Shown here: positions 35,158 through 46,600 of the stretch, piece by piece | Position numbering within the stretch: position 1 is the stretch's first letter | Layout: each line of letters starts with the position of its first letter | Source of the DNA: Tetracentron sinense | Taxonomy: Eukaryota; Streptophyta; Magnoliopsida; Trochodendrales; Trochodendraceae | Assembly: GCA_015143295.1 (NCBI GenBank) | Contig: CM026567.1 | Location: 15,642,416-15,706,415, forward strand | Reading direction: 5' to 3' | DNA length: 64,000 nucleotides | Notes under the pieces: generated by a model | Databases searched by the model: none | The model's input: only the letters and a program-made list of their open reading frames with translations | What the model was told of the DNA's origin: nothing | Position numbers and translations under genes: made by a program

Positions 35158-36660
35158 TCATTCAAATAATTTTGGGTACTTCGCTTTGACTTCGGCTTCA
35201 CGCTCCCATGTAGCTTCTTCCCGAGCATGGTGTTGCCATTTCACAAGAACCAAAAGGATTGTCTTATTGCGAAGCACTTGATCTCTTCGATCCAAAATCT
35301 GAACCGGCTTTTCAATCAAGGTGAGGTCCTCTCGAATCTCCAACGGTTCCAAGTCTATGACATGCGAAGGATCCGCAATGTACTTCCGAAGCATAGACAC
35401 ATAGAAAACGTTGTGAACTGCGGCCATGTGAGGTGGGAGAGCTACCCTGTAAGCAACCTCACCAACTCGCGTGATAATCTCAAAAGGCCCAACATACCGA
35501 GGACTGAGCTTGCCTCGCTTTCCAAATCTCATAATCCCTTTGCTAGGAGATACTTTCACAAAAACTTGATCCCCTACTTGAAATTCCAAGTCCCTACGGT
35601 GCGTGTCCGCATAACTTTTCTGGCGATCGTGAGCAGCTTTCAATCGATCCCGAATGATCTTAACTGTGTTTGCAGTTTGCTCAATCAACTCTGGACCAAG
35701 TACTTTCCTTTCTCCTACCTCATCCCAATAGAGAGGAGACCTACAACTTCGCCCATATAAGGCCTCAAATGGTGCCATTTGGATATTCGCCTGATAGCTG
35801 TTATTATAGGCGAATTCAACCAAAGGCAAGTGCTCTTCCCAACTGCCTCTGAAATCCAACATACAAGCCCGAAGCATGTCTTCAATGACTTGGTTCACTC
35901 TCTCGGTTTGTCCATCCGTCTGTGGATGAAAAGCGGTGCTGAAATCAAGTCGGGAACCCATAGCCTCCTGGAAGCTTTTCCAGAATCGTGATGTGAATCT
36001 TGGATCCCGATCTGACACAATCCTAATGGGCACTCCGTGCAACCTCACCACTTCCTTGATGTACAAAGCGGCTAACTGACTAGAGTTGAAAGTAGTTCGG
36101 TAAGGCAAGAAGTGAGCGGACTTCGTCAAACGGTCCACTACTACCCATATCGCATCTGAGCCCCTTACCGTCTTTGGCAAGCCAACTATGAAATCCATGG
36201 ATATGTTCTCCCATTTCCACTCGGGAATCGGAAGGGAATGTAATAGACCTGCGGGCCGCATGTGTTCTGCTTTCACCTGTTGACACACCAAGCACCGTGC
36301 TACATATTCCGCAACCTCCCTCTTCATATTCCGCCACCAAAAGTGACTCTTGAGGTTCCGGTACATCTTTGTACCCCCTGGATGCACTGTGTACTTCGAA
36401 CGGTGTGCTTCATCCAAAATCTCTCTTCGAAGATCTGCATTGGCTGGGACGCACAGCCTTCCCTTGAATGTGATAGCACCCCGACTAGTGAGAGAAAAGT
36501 CTTCACTGCCCTTGGCAACTTCCTTGTCCCAGAAAGCCAACAATTCCGCATCCATGGCTTGATATTCTTGGATCAAATCTATAATGTACGGCCGAACCGT
36601 AACATTTGCCAAGGTAGGACCACGGACAGAGTTATTCACACTGATGTCCAGATTTGCCAA
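35158..36660 (-). pseudogene. Gypsy element F: integrase with chromodomain-like tail
   Basis: An uninterrupted 500-codon frame in the minus strand. The zinc-binding HHCC region spans about residues 70-130 (HRSKYTVHPGGTKMYRN ... CLVCQQVKAEH), the DDE core follows (MDFIVGLP with the first Asp near residue 155; VSDRDPRFTSRFW near 215; the Glu in QTDGQTERVNQVIE near 252), and the last 50 residues (VLVKWQHHAREEATWE) match the chromodomain-like end of Tekay/Del elements. It inserts the cDNA copy into the genome. The frame is part of one polyprotein and lies downstream of stop codons, so it cannot be made as it stands. Confidence 0.93.
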
Positions 36661-36675
36661 ATCTTCTAGTAGCTT

Positions 36676-37083
36676 TCATTCTTGAACCAACATGTGTGCT
36701 AACAACCCCTGAGGTCTTCTACTCAAAGCATCAGCCACTACATTTGCTTTACCCGGGTGGTATTGAATGGTACAATCATAGTCCTTCAGAAATTCCATCC
36801 AACGCCGTTGCCTTAGATTCAATTCCTTTTGGGAAAAGAGGTACTTGAGGCTCTTGTGGTCCGTATACACATAGAATTCCACCCCGTATAAGTAATTTCG
36901 CCAGATCTTGAGTGCAAACACGACTGCGGCAAGCTCTAAGTCGTGCGTGGGGTAATTCTTCTCATGCTCCTTCAATTGCCTCGATGCATAGGCAATGACC
37001 TTCTTGTGTTGCATAAGCACACATCCAAGTCCAACGTGTGAGGCATCACTGTACACCTTATACCCAAGAGGTCCGGATGGCAC
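36676..37083 (-). pseudogene. Gypsy element F: RNase H domain
   Basis: Same minus-strand frame as the integrase and RT, separated by single stops. It shows [15 protein letters not shown], the Glu of the active site in [13 protein letters not shown] and the Asp in [11 protein letters not shown], followed by the [23 protein letters not shown] tail. It degrades the RNA strand during reverse transcription in living relatives. Confidence 0.93.
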
Positions 37084-37149
37084 TGTAAGGACAGGAGCTA
37101 TAGTAAGCCTCTTCTTCAGTTCCGTGAAACTGATCTCACAATTGTCGCT

Positions 37150-38094
37150 TCATACAAACTTTGCATTCTTCCTTGTCAGGTAAGTAAGCAGTGCTGCAGG
37201 GCTAGAGAAACCCTCTACGAATCTCCTGTAGTAGCCTGCCAACCCAAGGAAGCTGCGTATCTCCGTAACACTCTTGGGCTTCGCCCAACTCATAACTGCT
37301 TCGATCTTCTTCGGATCTACCGAGATACCTTCTGCAGAAACAACGTGGCCTAGGAATGCCACCTCTTCCAACCAAAACTCACACTTGCTAAGTTTGGCGT
37401 ATAGCTTGTGCTCTCTTAGCATTTTCAAAGCAAGGCGTAGGTCGCGTGTGTGATCTTCCCTTGTCTGGGAATAGACCAAAATGTCATCAACAAATACAAT
37501 CACACACCTATCAAGATATGGCCAGAACACCCGGTTCATCAAATCCATAAAGGCTGCCGGCGCGTTCGTGAGTCCAAAAGGCATCACCAAGAACTCGTAG
37601 TGTCCATACCGAGTCCTGAAAGCAGTTTTGGGAACATCTTCCGCCTTAATCTTCAACTGGTGATAACCCGATCGAAGATCTATCTTTGAGAAAAATCTCG
37701 CTCCCTTCAACTGATCGAACAAATCATCAATTCTAGGCAATGGATACCTATTCTTTATAGTGACCTTGTTCAATTGCCGGTAATCGACACACATCCGCAT
37801 CGAACCATCTTTCTTCTTAACAAACAACACCGGGGCACCCCACGGTGAGACACTTGGTCGAATGAAACCAAGGCCTTGTAATTCCTCCAATTGAGTCTTC
37901 AACTCCTTAAGTTCAACCGGGGCCATTCTATACGGAGCCCGAAAGATGGGAGCTGTGCCTGGTGCAAGCTCGATCACAAACTCAATCTCCCTGTCTGGAG
38001 GTAATCCTGGCAACTCCTCTGGAAACACATCCAGGAATTCACTCACAACTGGAATTGTCGATGAGTCCTTTGCCTCGGGGTTAGCTAAGCTCAA
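37150..38094 (-). pseudogene. Gypsy element F: reverse transcriptase
   Basis: A 314-codon frame. It begins with the linker [21 protein letters not shown], then [21 protein letters not shown], the ATIRG-like [11 protein letters not shown] (the first catalytic Asp), [10 protein letters not shown] and the FVDDILVYS active site, then the FLGHVVS and thumb motifs. It is complete across the palm. A stop just after it and a frameshift at about 38092 upstream disable it. Confidence 0.95.
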
Positions 38095-38099
38095 CCCGC

Positions 38100-38725
38100 A
38101 AAACGAGCGATATCTCTACCTTTCAACCCCCAAAAGTGAAATGGTTTTCCTTTTACCTGCTTGAAGAGTACCATCTTCTCAAAGAAAGCTACATGCCCAT
38201 GATGAGTTGCTAACCAATCCATTCCCAATATAACATCAAAGTCTTGGAATCCAAGGACGATGAGATCAACCGCCAACTCGTGGCTTCCAACTTGGACCAC
38301 ACTATTTCTCTACACTTTATCTGCCAATACTGTTTTGCCGAGGGGAGTCGAAATGGCTAACTCCGGTTTTAGCTGTCTAGGCTCCTCAGAAAAGCCTTCT
38401 GAAAAACTCGGCGAGACAAACGAATGAGTAGACCCGGTATCAATCAACACTCGAGCCAAATACTCATTGACTAGTAGGGTTCCTGAAATTTTAGCTAGCG
38501 GAGTTAATCCATGCATCAACAGCGTATACGTGTAGGTATATATACATATAGAACATGCCGAGTACGTATACAAAGAATATAGCATAACATAACAATCACG
38601 AATAAAGAAAATAACTCCAAACGCGTACCTTGCACCACATCATCAGATGCAAGTGCATCACCCTCTGTCAAAGCAAATACACGCCCCTGGTTCGCCTGGC
38701 GAGACTGAGGTGTAGACCGGGAGTA
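38100..38725 (-). pseudogene. Gypsy element F: gag tail and protease, split by intron-like gap
   Basis: The gag tail (GRVFALTEGDALASDDVVQG, about 38629-38690) ends at 38629. The protease starts with TLLVNEYLARVLIDTGSTHSF (about 38415-38480) with the catalytic DTG. The two lie in different frames, separated by a 146-nt stretch (38483-38628) with a GT start and AG end; removing it joins VVQ-G-TLLVNEY in frame. Further stops at about 38300 and a shift near 38092 break the later part. The region up to the RT includes VILGMDWLATHHGHV (about 38195-38240), the protease end motif. Confidence 0.85.
38483..38628 (-). other. Intron-like 146-nt interruption between gag and protease
   Basis: On the minus strand it begins GTACGCGTTT and ends TAAAATTTCAG. 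It is T-rich, 146 nt (not a multiple of 3), and lies exactly between the codons for VVQ and TLLVNEY, the split codon rebuilding Gly. This has the look of a spliceosomal intron. The alternative is a small insertion with chance splice signals. Confidence 0.55.
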
Positions 38726-39680
38726 ATTTTTTGAGCCTATTAGCCAGGACTTTTGAGATGACCTTATAGACAACATTGCATAAGCTTATTGGTTGGAATT
38801 GGCCAATAGATAAAGGATTGAGTATTTTGGGAATAAGAGCTATTAAGGTATGGTTCAATTCCTTCAAGAGAAATCCACTATTGAAAAAGCTTAGGACTGC
38901 ATCACAAACATCCTTCCCCACTATCTCCCAATGATTCTGGACCTGGGGATTTTAACGGGCTCATTTGGAATAGAGCATCTTTAATTTCAACAGTAGTAAT
39001 ATTTTGGCATAAAGTCCTATTCATCTCATTAGTAACTATTGATGGAACATTTTCAATAGAACTAAATGAAATATCAGGATCAGAAGTAAAAAATACCGAT
39101 TGAAAATACTGAACAATATGGTCCTTGATCTCCTCATGATTTGAAATACCATCTCCAACATCATTCTGAAGATAGGAGATCTTATTCAATCTTCTTCTTT
39201 GAAGTGTAGTCTGATGAAAGAATCTTGTATTTTTGTCCCCCAGTTTAAGCCAGCTAATCCTTGATTTTTGGGCCCAGAAGATTTCTTCTTGATTAAGAGC
39301 CTCTTCCAATTCAGTAGTCAGTTTTTTCTCAATAGGCATTGAAAGGCCCCTATTATCCCTTTCTTGTAATAATGCAATGCGGGTCTTCAAGGACATACTT
39401 TTGAATGCAGGGCACCAAACTCCGCTTTATTCCAGCGCTTGAGATAAACTCTACATTTTCTAATCTTCTTACAAAGAGAGAACATAAAGGAACCACCAGT
39501 GAAATTAGACCAAGAATTCGCCACAATACCTGAGCAAGTAGGGTGGGAAGACCACATCACCTCATATCGGAAAGGAGGTTTGAAAACCCTTGTAGCAAAA
39601 ACTGAATTAATCACTACTGGTCTGCGATCAGAACAAAGCAAGGCACATAGATATTTGAGACCCTCCCTCATTTTCTTTCC
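38726..39680 (-). pseudogene. L1-like LINE, 5' half (endonuclease end to RT start)
   Basis: Minus strand: the end of an endonuclease domain (ATRVFKPPFRYEVMW, about 39560-39605), an RNA-binding-like linker (EEIFWAQKSRISWLKLGDKN, about 39220-39280) and the RT start with LIALIPKILNPLSIGQFQPISL (about 38785-38850) and KVLANRL (about 38735-38755). It joins, after a gap of about 24 residues, to 30388-32899. The 5' end is truncated at about 39680. A frameshift lies near 38930 and another at 39390. Confidence 0.88.
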
Positions 39681-40331
39681 TTTTTTTGCTTTTGTAACGC
39701 GAAGCTGTAGTCATTTGAAAGAAAACACAAAATTGAATATTAGACTTTCAAGCCAACACTTAATTGAATATTAGACTTTCAAGCCGGGCATTGCACTTCT
39801 TCTTGAAGATATCAAACATAGTTGACATGTTATCATCAGTATCTGTTATCTATTCTTTACCAGTATCACCTAGCTTCTCAAGACTTAAAAAGTAATTCAA
39901 TCTTTTTTAAATAAGCTTTGAAATTTCAAACTTATATTTGAGAAATGTTTAACTTACCGCCACATTCTACTATGAAGTAAAATTTGCGGTTCTCATTAGT
40001 CCATGCCTCCATTTTTAACACCCATCAATAATGGTTCAGATTCACTCACTCGATCCTAGGGTTAAGCAATCTAACCTTGATTTTCAGAAAGAAAAAAATA
40101 AAAATATTAATCTTAATTTTCTTAAGCTTAACCATATTTAAAGAAGTTTCAAAAGGGACACGTAGACCCGGCATTTTACTGTGCAGTGAGCTAGTTTCCC
40201 ATGTTTTTTAGGCTTCTAAGGCGATTTTAAGATTTGCTTTTGGATAATTTATTAAAAACTCATTTACGAGTTAAAATAACACCTAAACACAGTCAACCTA
40301 AAGTTATCGCTAAGGTGCCATAATGGTATAC
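39681..40331. other. Intergenic DNA with a foldback repeat copy
   Basis: A 46-bp-spaced direct repeat (ATTGAATATTAGACTTTCAA, 39732 and 39764 area) lies at the start. A copy of the dispersed foldback family, in reverse orientation, is at about 40030-40165 (GATTCACTCACTC...GGGTTAAGCAATCTAACC). The end (40313-40331) carries the GCTAAGGTGCCATAA word that recurs at 43431 and 43667. Confidence 0.6.
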
Positions 40332-40884
40332 TGATGAAATTGGCTCGATTTTAGGTTTTTGGAGGCCACCGCTCGGGCGAAGCTGGGCATCACTCAAAGC
40401 GGTTTCGTGGCAGATTTTGGTAAAGTCTTTGGAGCGATCCGCTCAGGTGGCGATAGGTGCCGCTCGAGCGGTGCAATGTGAATTTTAGTCCATTTTTTTA
40501 CTTTGAGAAATTTCTATTCTTAGAGGGGTGTTTCTATTTGTCTAGGAATCTTATATAGACTTATAAATACGTAGTTATGGGTCTAGAATTTGGTAAACTA
40601 ATGCAAAAGTGAAAGCATTGGGAGTGAGAGAGTATAAAGGGTTTAAGCATACTAGGGCTTGGGAAAGTTTAAGGTAGGATAAATAGGGATTCTTCTTTGA
40701 GTTTCATTGAGAAGGTGAGTTGCGTGCTATTTTACTGGTTCCTTGGTTTCTTTGAATAAGAGAGATGTAATCGGATCTTGACTCGTGGACGTAGGCAGGT
40801 TATTACCAAACCAGGTATATCTCTTGTGTTCCCTTTGGTGTGTGTTTGGTTAACTTTTCTGTTGGTCTATTGTTTTCCCCAACA
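40332..40884 (+). repeat. 5' LTR of copia element E
   Basis: Contains palindromic CCGCTCGAGCGG words (about 40372-40475) and a TATA region (CTTATATAGACTTATAAATACG, about 40548-40570), then ends before the primer site. Confidence 0.9.
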
Positions 40885-40885
40885 A

Positions 40886-40899
40886 TTGGTATCAGAGCT
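40886..40899 (+). promoter_or_regulatory. Primer binding site of element E
   Basis: TTGGTATCAGAGC is the complement of the initiator-Met tRNA 3' end and lies one base after the 5' LTR. Confidence 0.92.
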
Positions 40900-40917
40900 C
40901 CGGGTTAATTATTTTTC

Positions 40918-42198
40918 AATGGCTTTGAAAAATGTTGGGCAATTTTTTCTAGAAAAGTTTGATGTAAAATGGAGTTTCAATCAGTGAAAAATGAGGGTAA
41001 ACGATATCCTAGTTCAATAGGGTCTCACAAGAGCTTTAAAGGGAGAGTTCGGTAAACCGAAAAAGATGCCCGATATAGGTTGGGAAGACATTGAGGCGAA
41101 GGTAGCCAGCGCAATACGCCTCTATCTTGTGGATAATGTGATGCATAGTGTTATGGATGAGGAATCACACCAGAACTTTAGAAGAAGTTGAAAAAGCTCT
41201 ACATTGGAAATAGCCTTACCAACTGGTTATATTTGAAGAGGCAGTTAAATAATTTGAAGATGGATGAGGGTGCAGATCTCATGGAGCACATGGATGTGTT
41301 CAACCAGATCTTGAATCATCTACAGAAAGTTTATGTCAAGGTGGATGAAGAAGATCAGGCCATGTTGCTTCTTACATTACTTTCAGATTCATATGAGCAC
41401 TTGATGACTACACTCCTGTATGGAAAGGATACATTATAGTTGGAGGAGGTCACGGTGACATTGATATCTAATGAGATTAGGCAAAGGCCAAATCATGATA
41501 GGAATCATAATCATGTTTTGGTTCCTTGGGGAAAAGGAAGGGACTTCGAGAGAGGATTCGGAAAAGGCAGGGGTAGATCCAAATCCAAGGGAAAATGCAG
41601 GGTTTAGCGCTATCATTGCAAATAATTAGAGCACTTTAAAATGGAGTGTCTGCTACATGCTGATGGGAAGAGAGATTCTTCCAGAGGAGATTCTTCGACG
41701 GCAATAGCAAATGACAATGAATAATACATTAGAGATTCTTTCATAGTCTCCAATGGTATGGACAATTCTTCTAGTGAGTGGATTTTAGATTCGAGGGCTT
41801 CATTTCATATTTGCTTAAATATGAAATTCTTTAATACTTTCTAAAAGAGGACAAAAAAAGTGTTCTTGAGTGATGGATCTGAATGTGAAATCATTTGGAA
41901 CTGTAAAATAAGAATGTTTACTAGAGTGATTCGGTCTTTGGGAGGGGTAGCTTATGTCTCTATGTTGCGAATGGATCTAATTTTCCTTAGCCAGTCAGAC
42001 TCCAAGGGCTGTTGCTACACAATTATAGGTGAAGTTATCAAGATTAAGCGGGGATGCTTAGTTTTCATGAAAGAGAAGAAGTGTGATAATTTGTATCTCC
42101 TCGATGAGAATATAATTGTAGGTGGAGCTACTTCAAGGTCTACAGGAAGACTGATGTTATGCAAAGGGTATAAAGCTCACCTAAGGTTTCTTTCATAG
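40918..42198 (+). pseudogene. Element E: gag and protease remnant
   Basis: It starts ATGGCTTTGAAAAATG and encodes a copia gag (FLEKFDVKWSFN; then SLTNWLYLKRQLNNLKMDEGADLMEHMD at 41210-41300; LLTLLSDSYEHLMTTLLYGKDTL to 41439), a broken zinc knuckle near 41615-41650, the protease-type motif SSEWILDSRASFHIC (about 41770-41815; Ser-Arg-Ala in place of Ser-Gly-Ala after the Asp) and part of a pre-integrase segment (about 41850-42198). At least five stops or frameshifts. There is no RT. Confidence 0.8.
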
Positions 42199-42624
42199 TT
42201 GGTGCGAAGATGGGTATTCCGGTAGGTTTTCAAAATAGAGGAGATGATGAGGTCTGTTTAGCAAAGAGGACTGGTCTATATCCTTGTCCAAGGTTCTTTT
42301 ATAAAGGAGGATGATTTTCAGGCTACACACGGGTTTTGACCGTGTTTGATCGAATCTGGTAGATGATCTTCCGGGGTGATTAGAGGGTGTGTGTAGCTGG
42401 TGGGTCTCTTTCGCAGACGGTTTAGAGGTGGGTAAGTTCAAAAGAATTGTTTGCGGTATTTACAAATAAGAGTACACAATTTTGAGAGAGATTTTGATTC
42501 GAAGTGGATGCGCATTTCAGATGTGGGTGCTGCGGTGGTCTATCTTGGAAGTTTACTTGGTGATTAGCAAATCCGTTCTCTTGGTTTGTGGTGGTGTCAT
42601 GGAATTCTCTCCAAGGTGGAGATT

Positions 42625-43226
42625 TGATGAAGTTGGCTCAATTTTAGGTTTCTGGAGGTCACCGCTTGAGCGGTGTAACGTCATATTTTGGCAAAGTCCC
42701 TAGAGCAATCCACTCAGGTGGTGCTAGGCGCCGCTCGAGCGGTGCAACACAAATTTTAGTCTGTTTTTGCTTTGGGAAACTCTTATGACCAGAAGGGTAG
42801 TGCTGCCCGAGCGGTGCAACACGAATTTTAGTCCTTATTTGCTTTAGGAAACTCCTATTCCGAGATGGGTGTTTCTATTTTTCTAGGACTCTTGTATAGG
42901 CCTATAAATACTTAGTTATGGGTCTAGGGTTTGCTATGCTAAAGCAAAAGTGAAAGAATTGGGATTGGGAGATAATAGAAAAGTTTTAAACATACTAGGG
43001 CTTGGGAAAGGTTAAAGCAATGATAGATAGGGATTCTTCTTTGACTTTTATAGAGAAGGTGAGTTGAGTACTATTGTATTGGTTCCTCAAGGTTTCTTTG
43101 ATTGATAAAGAAGTAATCAGATCTTGACCCCGTGGGCGTAGGCATGTTATTGCCAAACCAACTCTTGTGTTCCCTTTGGTGTGTGCTTGGTTATCTTTTC
43201 CATCGAGTCTATTGTTTTCCCCAACA
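42625..43226 (+). repeat. 3' LTR of copia element E
   Basis: It is homologous to 40332-40884. It has three palindromic GAGCGGTG clusters (about 42660-42815), one in a tandem copy of about 70 bp absent from LTR1, and the TATA region at about 42889-42910. Confidence 0.9.
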
Positions 43227-43231
43227 TAAAC

Positions 43232-43686
43232 CACTCAAATTACTCTAAAAGGACCTGACTAATGGAGGATTGTTGGACCTTATACACCCATGCCAACTCA
43301 ATTACTCTAAAAGGACCTGACTAATGGAGGACTGTTGGACCTTATACACCCATGCCAACAAAGGGTTTATTTTTTTTATGAAATGTTATCACGTAAGTAA
43401 CACACACACAACCAAACCTAAGGTATCCGCTAAGGTGCCATAAGGGTATGTCCAAGTAACCACTCCAAAAGGGCCTGATTTAAGGAGGGTTGATGGCCCC
43501 TTATACACCCCTACAAAGTCTTCTTCCCAACCGAGGTGGGACTAGACCCGGGATAAAACCTTAACGCATGCGGTAACAAAGAACCAAATGGTTGTTTTTC
43601 TTTTATGAAATGTTATCACGTAACTAACACACAGTAAACTCACACACAAGCAGACCTATGGTAGCCGCTAAGGTGCCATAAGGGTA
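43232..43686. repeat. Tandem repeats between copia elements E and C
   Basis: A 62-bp unit (AATTACTCTAAAAGGACCTGA...TTATACACCCATGCCAAC) is present twice (about 43238-43361). A second unit with TATGAAATGTTATCACGTAA...GCTAAGGTGCCATAAGGGTAT occurs at about 43377-43449 and 43607-43686. The last word also ends the flank of element E at 40313-40330, so a tandem array of this unit was the target for both neighbours. A GAGGTGGGACTAGACCCGGG stretch at about 43536 is of the type common in plant dispersed repeats. Confidence 0.8.
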
Positions 43687-46600
43687 TTGAAGACTCTATC
43701 ATTAAGAAGGTTATAGGTTTTACATTCACTATTTGAGAGATCTTAGGACTTTGTAAAAAGTCCTCAAAGGTTGGAAGAATGAAAGTTCAATAACTTAGAA
43801 TGACCTTAGGAACCTTAAAAGCATCCTTGCATATCATTATAAGGTCCTAGGACATCAATTTGAATAGGCATATTGTTGACAAAGACAAGCTAGTCGACCA
43901 ATTGCATCATTCATATCAACTAGACATGTTTTCAAGGTTTTTTATGTGAAAAACAGGAAATCAGTCAACTGATTCTTCACTGGTTATAAAACCAGTCGAC
44001 TGATTTGATTACAGAAAAGGAATTGGCTGGTTATGTAAACCAGTCGACTGATTTCTCATAAGGACAAAAATCAATCGACTGATTTCATAGAAACAGAGCT
44101 TTAAATGCCTCTAAAGGCTAGTTTTAAAACGGTTCTAAATGCATTAAATGCACCTCCAACAACCATATTTCCTCTTGGGCTATAAACAGGAGTTACTTAT
44201 GAGTAAAATAACAAGTCTTGATCACATATTTATTGCTATCATCTACTCCCAAACATTCATTGATACAGTCATTAAGAAAAAGCCCTAGATTTCAAATGAG
44301 TCAAATTGAGCTATTCAACTTCAATCTTTAAGAGACTTTCAGTGAGTGTTCAAGTAATCTTTCAACTCATTTAAGGAGCAATTTCAGATTGTAATCACTC
44401 TCATACTCATTGTATTCGCAATCAAGAGTTGGTGTGACTCTTGTCCTTGAAGTAGGAAGCTTTATTGTAAAAAAGACTAGAAAGTTTCTCTTGCACTATA
44501 AAGGTTTGGTCTTCACCCGTGAAGAAGGTTGTGCGATAGTGGATCGTGTTGAATCCTCAAATGCATTGCTTGAGGTGGGGATGTTGGCGGGAGGCCGAAC
44601 ATGTAGGGGGATCCGGATAAAAAATTTATGCGGAAATTGGATCCCCTAGATCTTAACACCATAGAAAAACATCAAATATTATCTAAGAGTTTTACTCATA
44701 TCACCTCGGTGAATGATGTTCACCGGTGAAACTTAAATCCAATCGAACCGTCAGAACTCTTTGTAGAGATTTCTTGAAGAAATACTCGAAGCTCGATCCT
44801 TGTTCTTCGCTATCCCCATAAAGCTTTAGTTCTCTTTGAAATTGTTGAAGCAAGAGGAAAAAGATGGAGTAATGGTGTAGACTTTCTATCACCAAAAAAC
44901 CCTAAGGTTCAAAACCCTAGAATTGAAGAATCCAACTTGAATGTACCTTGTAGCTCACGAAAATCCCTAGGGACACTCCCTAGGGGCTCATGGTTTGGAG
45001 AGAGAGGAGAGAATGAGTGAAAAAATTATGGAGAATTATATCTCCTATAGTTTAGGTGTTGGTGTATTTATAGACTAGGATCCAATCCTAATCCTACTCC
45101 AACTTGATCTTATCCCTTAGAAATTGTTTATCAATAATAACTCTTATTATTAGTTAAACAATATCCTTGTTTATCTATAACTACTTTAGTTATAGTAAAC
45201 CTACTAATTAAAGAGTCATTTTCCAAAAAAGATTTCTTAATTAAAGGGATTAGTCAACAACCAACAAAAGGGAGGAATCCTAGTCAAACTAGGAAACCTT
45301 AACCACAGAGGGGGGGCATGAGCTTCAAGGGGGCATGAGCTTTGGGGAGTGCTAAACTCCTTATTGCAATCCAACTCCATCTTATCTTAATCCTACTTGC
45401 AATCCAACTATTGGATTTTAATTCCATAATTAAAAGAATTATTATTCAATAATTATTCAAGTAACCAAGTCCTAATCCAATTAGGATTACTAAGTGGGCG
45501 CCCCACCCTAGGGTTTAAACCCATGGGCTTGGGCACATATTAAAGGTCCATATTAAATGGGTTTATGGATATAGGTCAAACCCCATTTCCCCTTTGATTA
45601 TGTTAATTAAATAATTACTAAAATAATCCCTTAATTTAAATTAACAATTAATTTAAACAATAGATTAACTTTTAATCTATTTAATTAATGATTAACATTT
45701 AATTACTTAAATTGATTAACATTTAATCAATTATTGAGCTTGTATTTCTTATGTGAGCATCTTCATAGATTGCTCTGGGACATTCTTACCCTGGCTTACC
45801 CAATGTTATCCCATTGACCCTAAACAGGAATCACATTGGAATTGCAAGTGACGTGAGATATCCATGTTGCAATTGAATCCCGGTGTATGAACATTAACCA
45901 ATACGAATCCTGCCACATGAACTTTTTAATTCGATTTATCCTTCCAAATACATTATCCCTAATGGGCCTTCGAGATTGACATACTATCTAACTCATAGCC
46001 CATTGCACATCATCCAGGTTTCCAAGACTTATGATTAAGCCATGAGAAACAATTTTTCATGAAAAACATTTTAAGAGAATCATTTGATAAGTATAATATC
46101 TTTTAATAAAAGTATATTTCAAAACTTATTTTGATTTCGAAGTCACCTGCGCAGGATTTGAACTTAATCAACTGTCTTATCCGGAACTTGGATAATCTCT
46201 CAAATTAATGAGCATGGATTTCTTGTTCGAAATTCATCATGCCTCGAACATCTTTCTGACTATCCAACTGTCACTGTATTGTATTCCCTAAGGTAGAAAT
46301 ACGTTGGTGGAATCAAAATAATCAGATCACTGCTCAGTCATAGATGAACTCATTAGATCTAAGGATCATCGAAACTGTTCAATGTGAATGAGAGACCAAC
46401 TATCTGATAGTATGTTTATGCAAGAGGTCTCTCATTGAATGCAATCAGTCAATGTACATTTAAGCACTTATATGCTGATGTGTAGTCTCCACTACAATAG
46501 TTCGAGATAGAACTATATCTCAACTATTGAGAACATCTTAGCATAGTGGTAGCCATATAAGTGAAGTGTCCAGCTTCACCCATAGCTGTGACTATATAAG

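Larger units (their letters stand above)
32905..38725 (-). mobile_element. 5'-truncated Ty3/gypsy element, Tekay/Del-like (element F)
   Basis: The minus-strand order is gag tail, protease, RT, RNase H, integrase with a chromodomain-like C-terminus, polypurine tract and a 2.15-kb 3' LTR. The gag body and 5' LTR are absent: the gag tail runs directly into LINE sequence at about 38725. The integrase C-terminal motif and the LTR end, which reads GGGTTTTGGGTCGCGACA on the minus strand, fit the Tekay/Del chromovirus group. It inserted into the LINE whose halves flank it; about 24 LINE codons are missing at the right junction, so one deletion probably removed them with the 5' part of the element. 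Confidence 0.88.
40332..43226 (+). mobile_element. Internally deleted Ty1/copia element with both LTRs (element E)
   Basis: LTRs at 40332-40884 (553 bp) and 42625-43226 (602 bp), both starting TGATGAARTTGGCTC and ending TTTTCCCCAACA. A primer site (TTGGTATCAGAGC, 40886-40898) follows the first, and a short purine tract (GGTGGAGAT) precedes the second. Flanking 5-mers are TATAC (40327-40331) and TAAAC (43227-43231), a duplication with one mismatch. Only 1.7 kb lies between the LTRs: gag and the protease start remain, while integrase, RT and RNase H are gone. It is a non-autonomous deletion derivative. LTR2 carries an extra copy of about 70 bp containing a palindrome. Confidence 0.9.

Noticed and set aside
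43687..43700. Calling 43687 the true start of the element C LTR because it reads TGAAGAC
   Set aside because: Alignment to the homologous D LTR places this point about 330 bp inside the LTR, so it is a truncation point.
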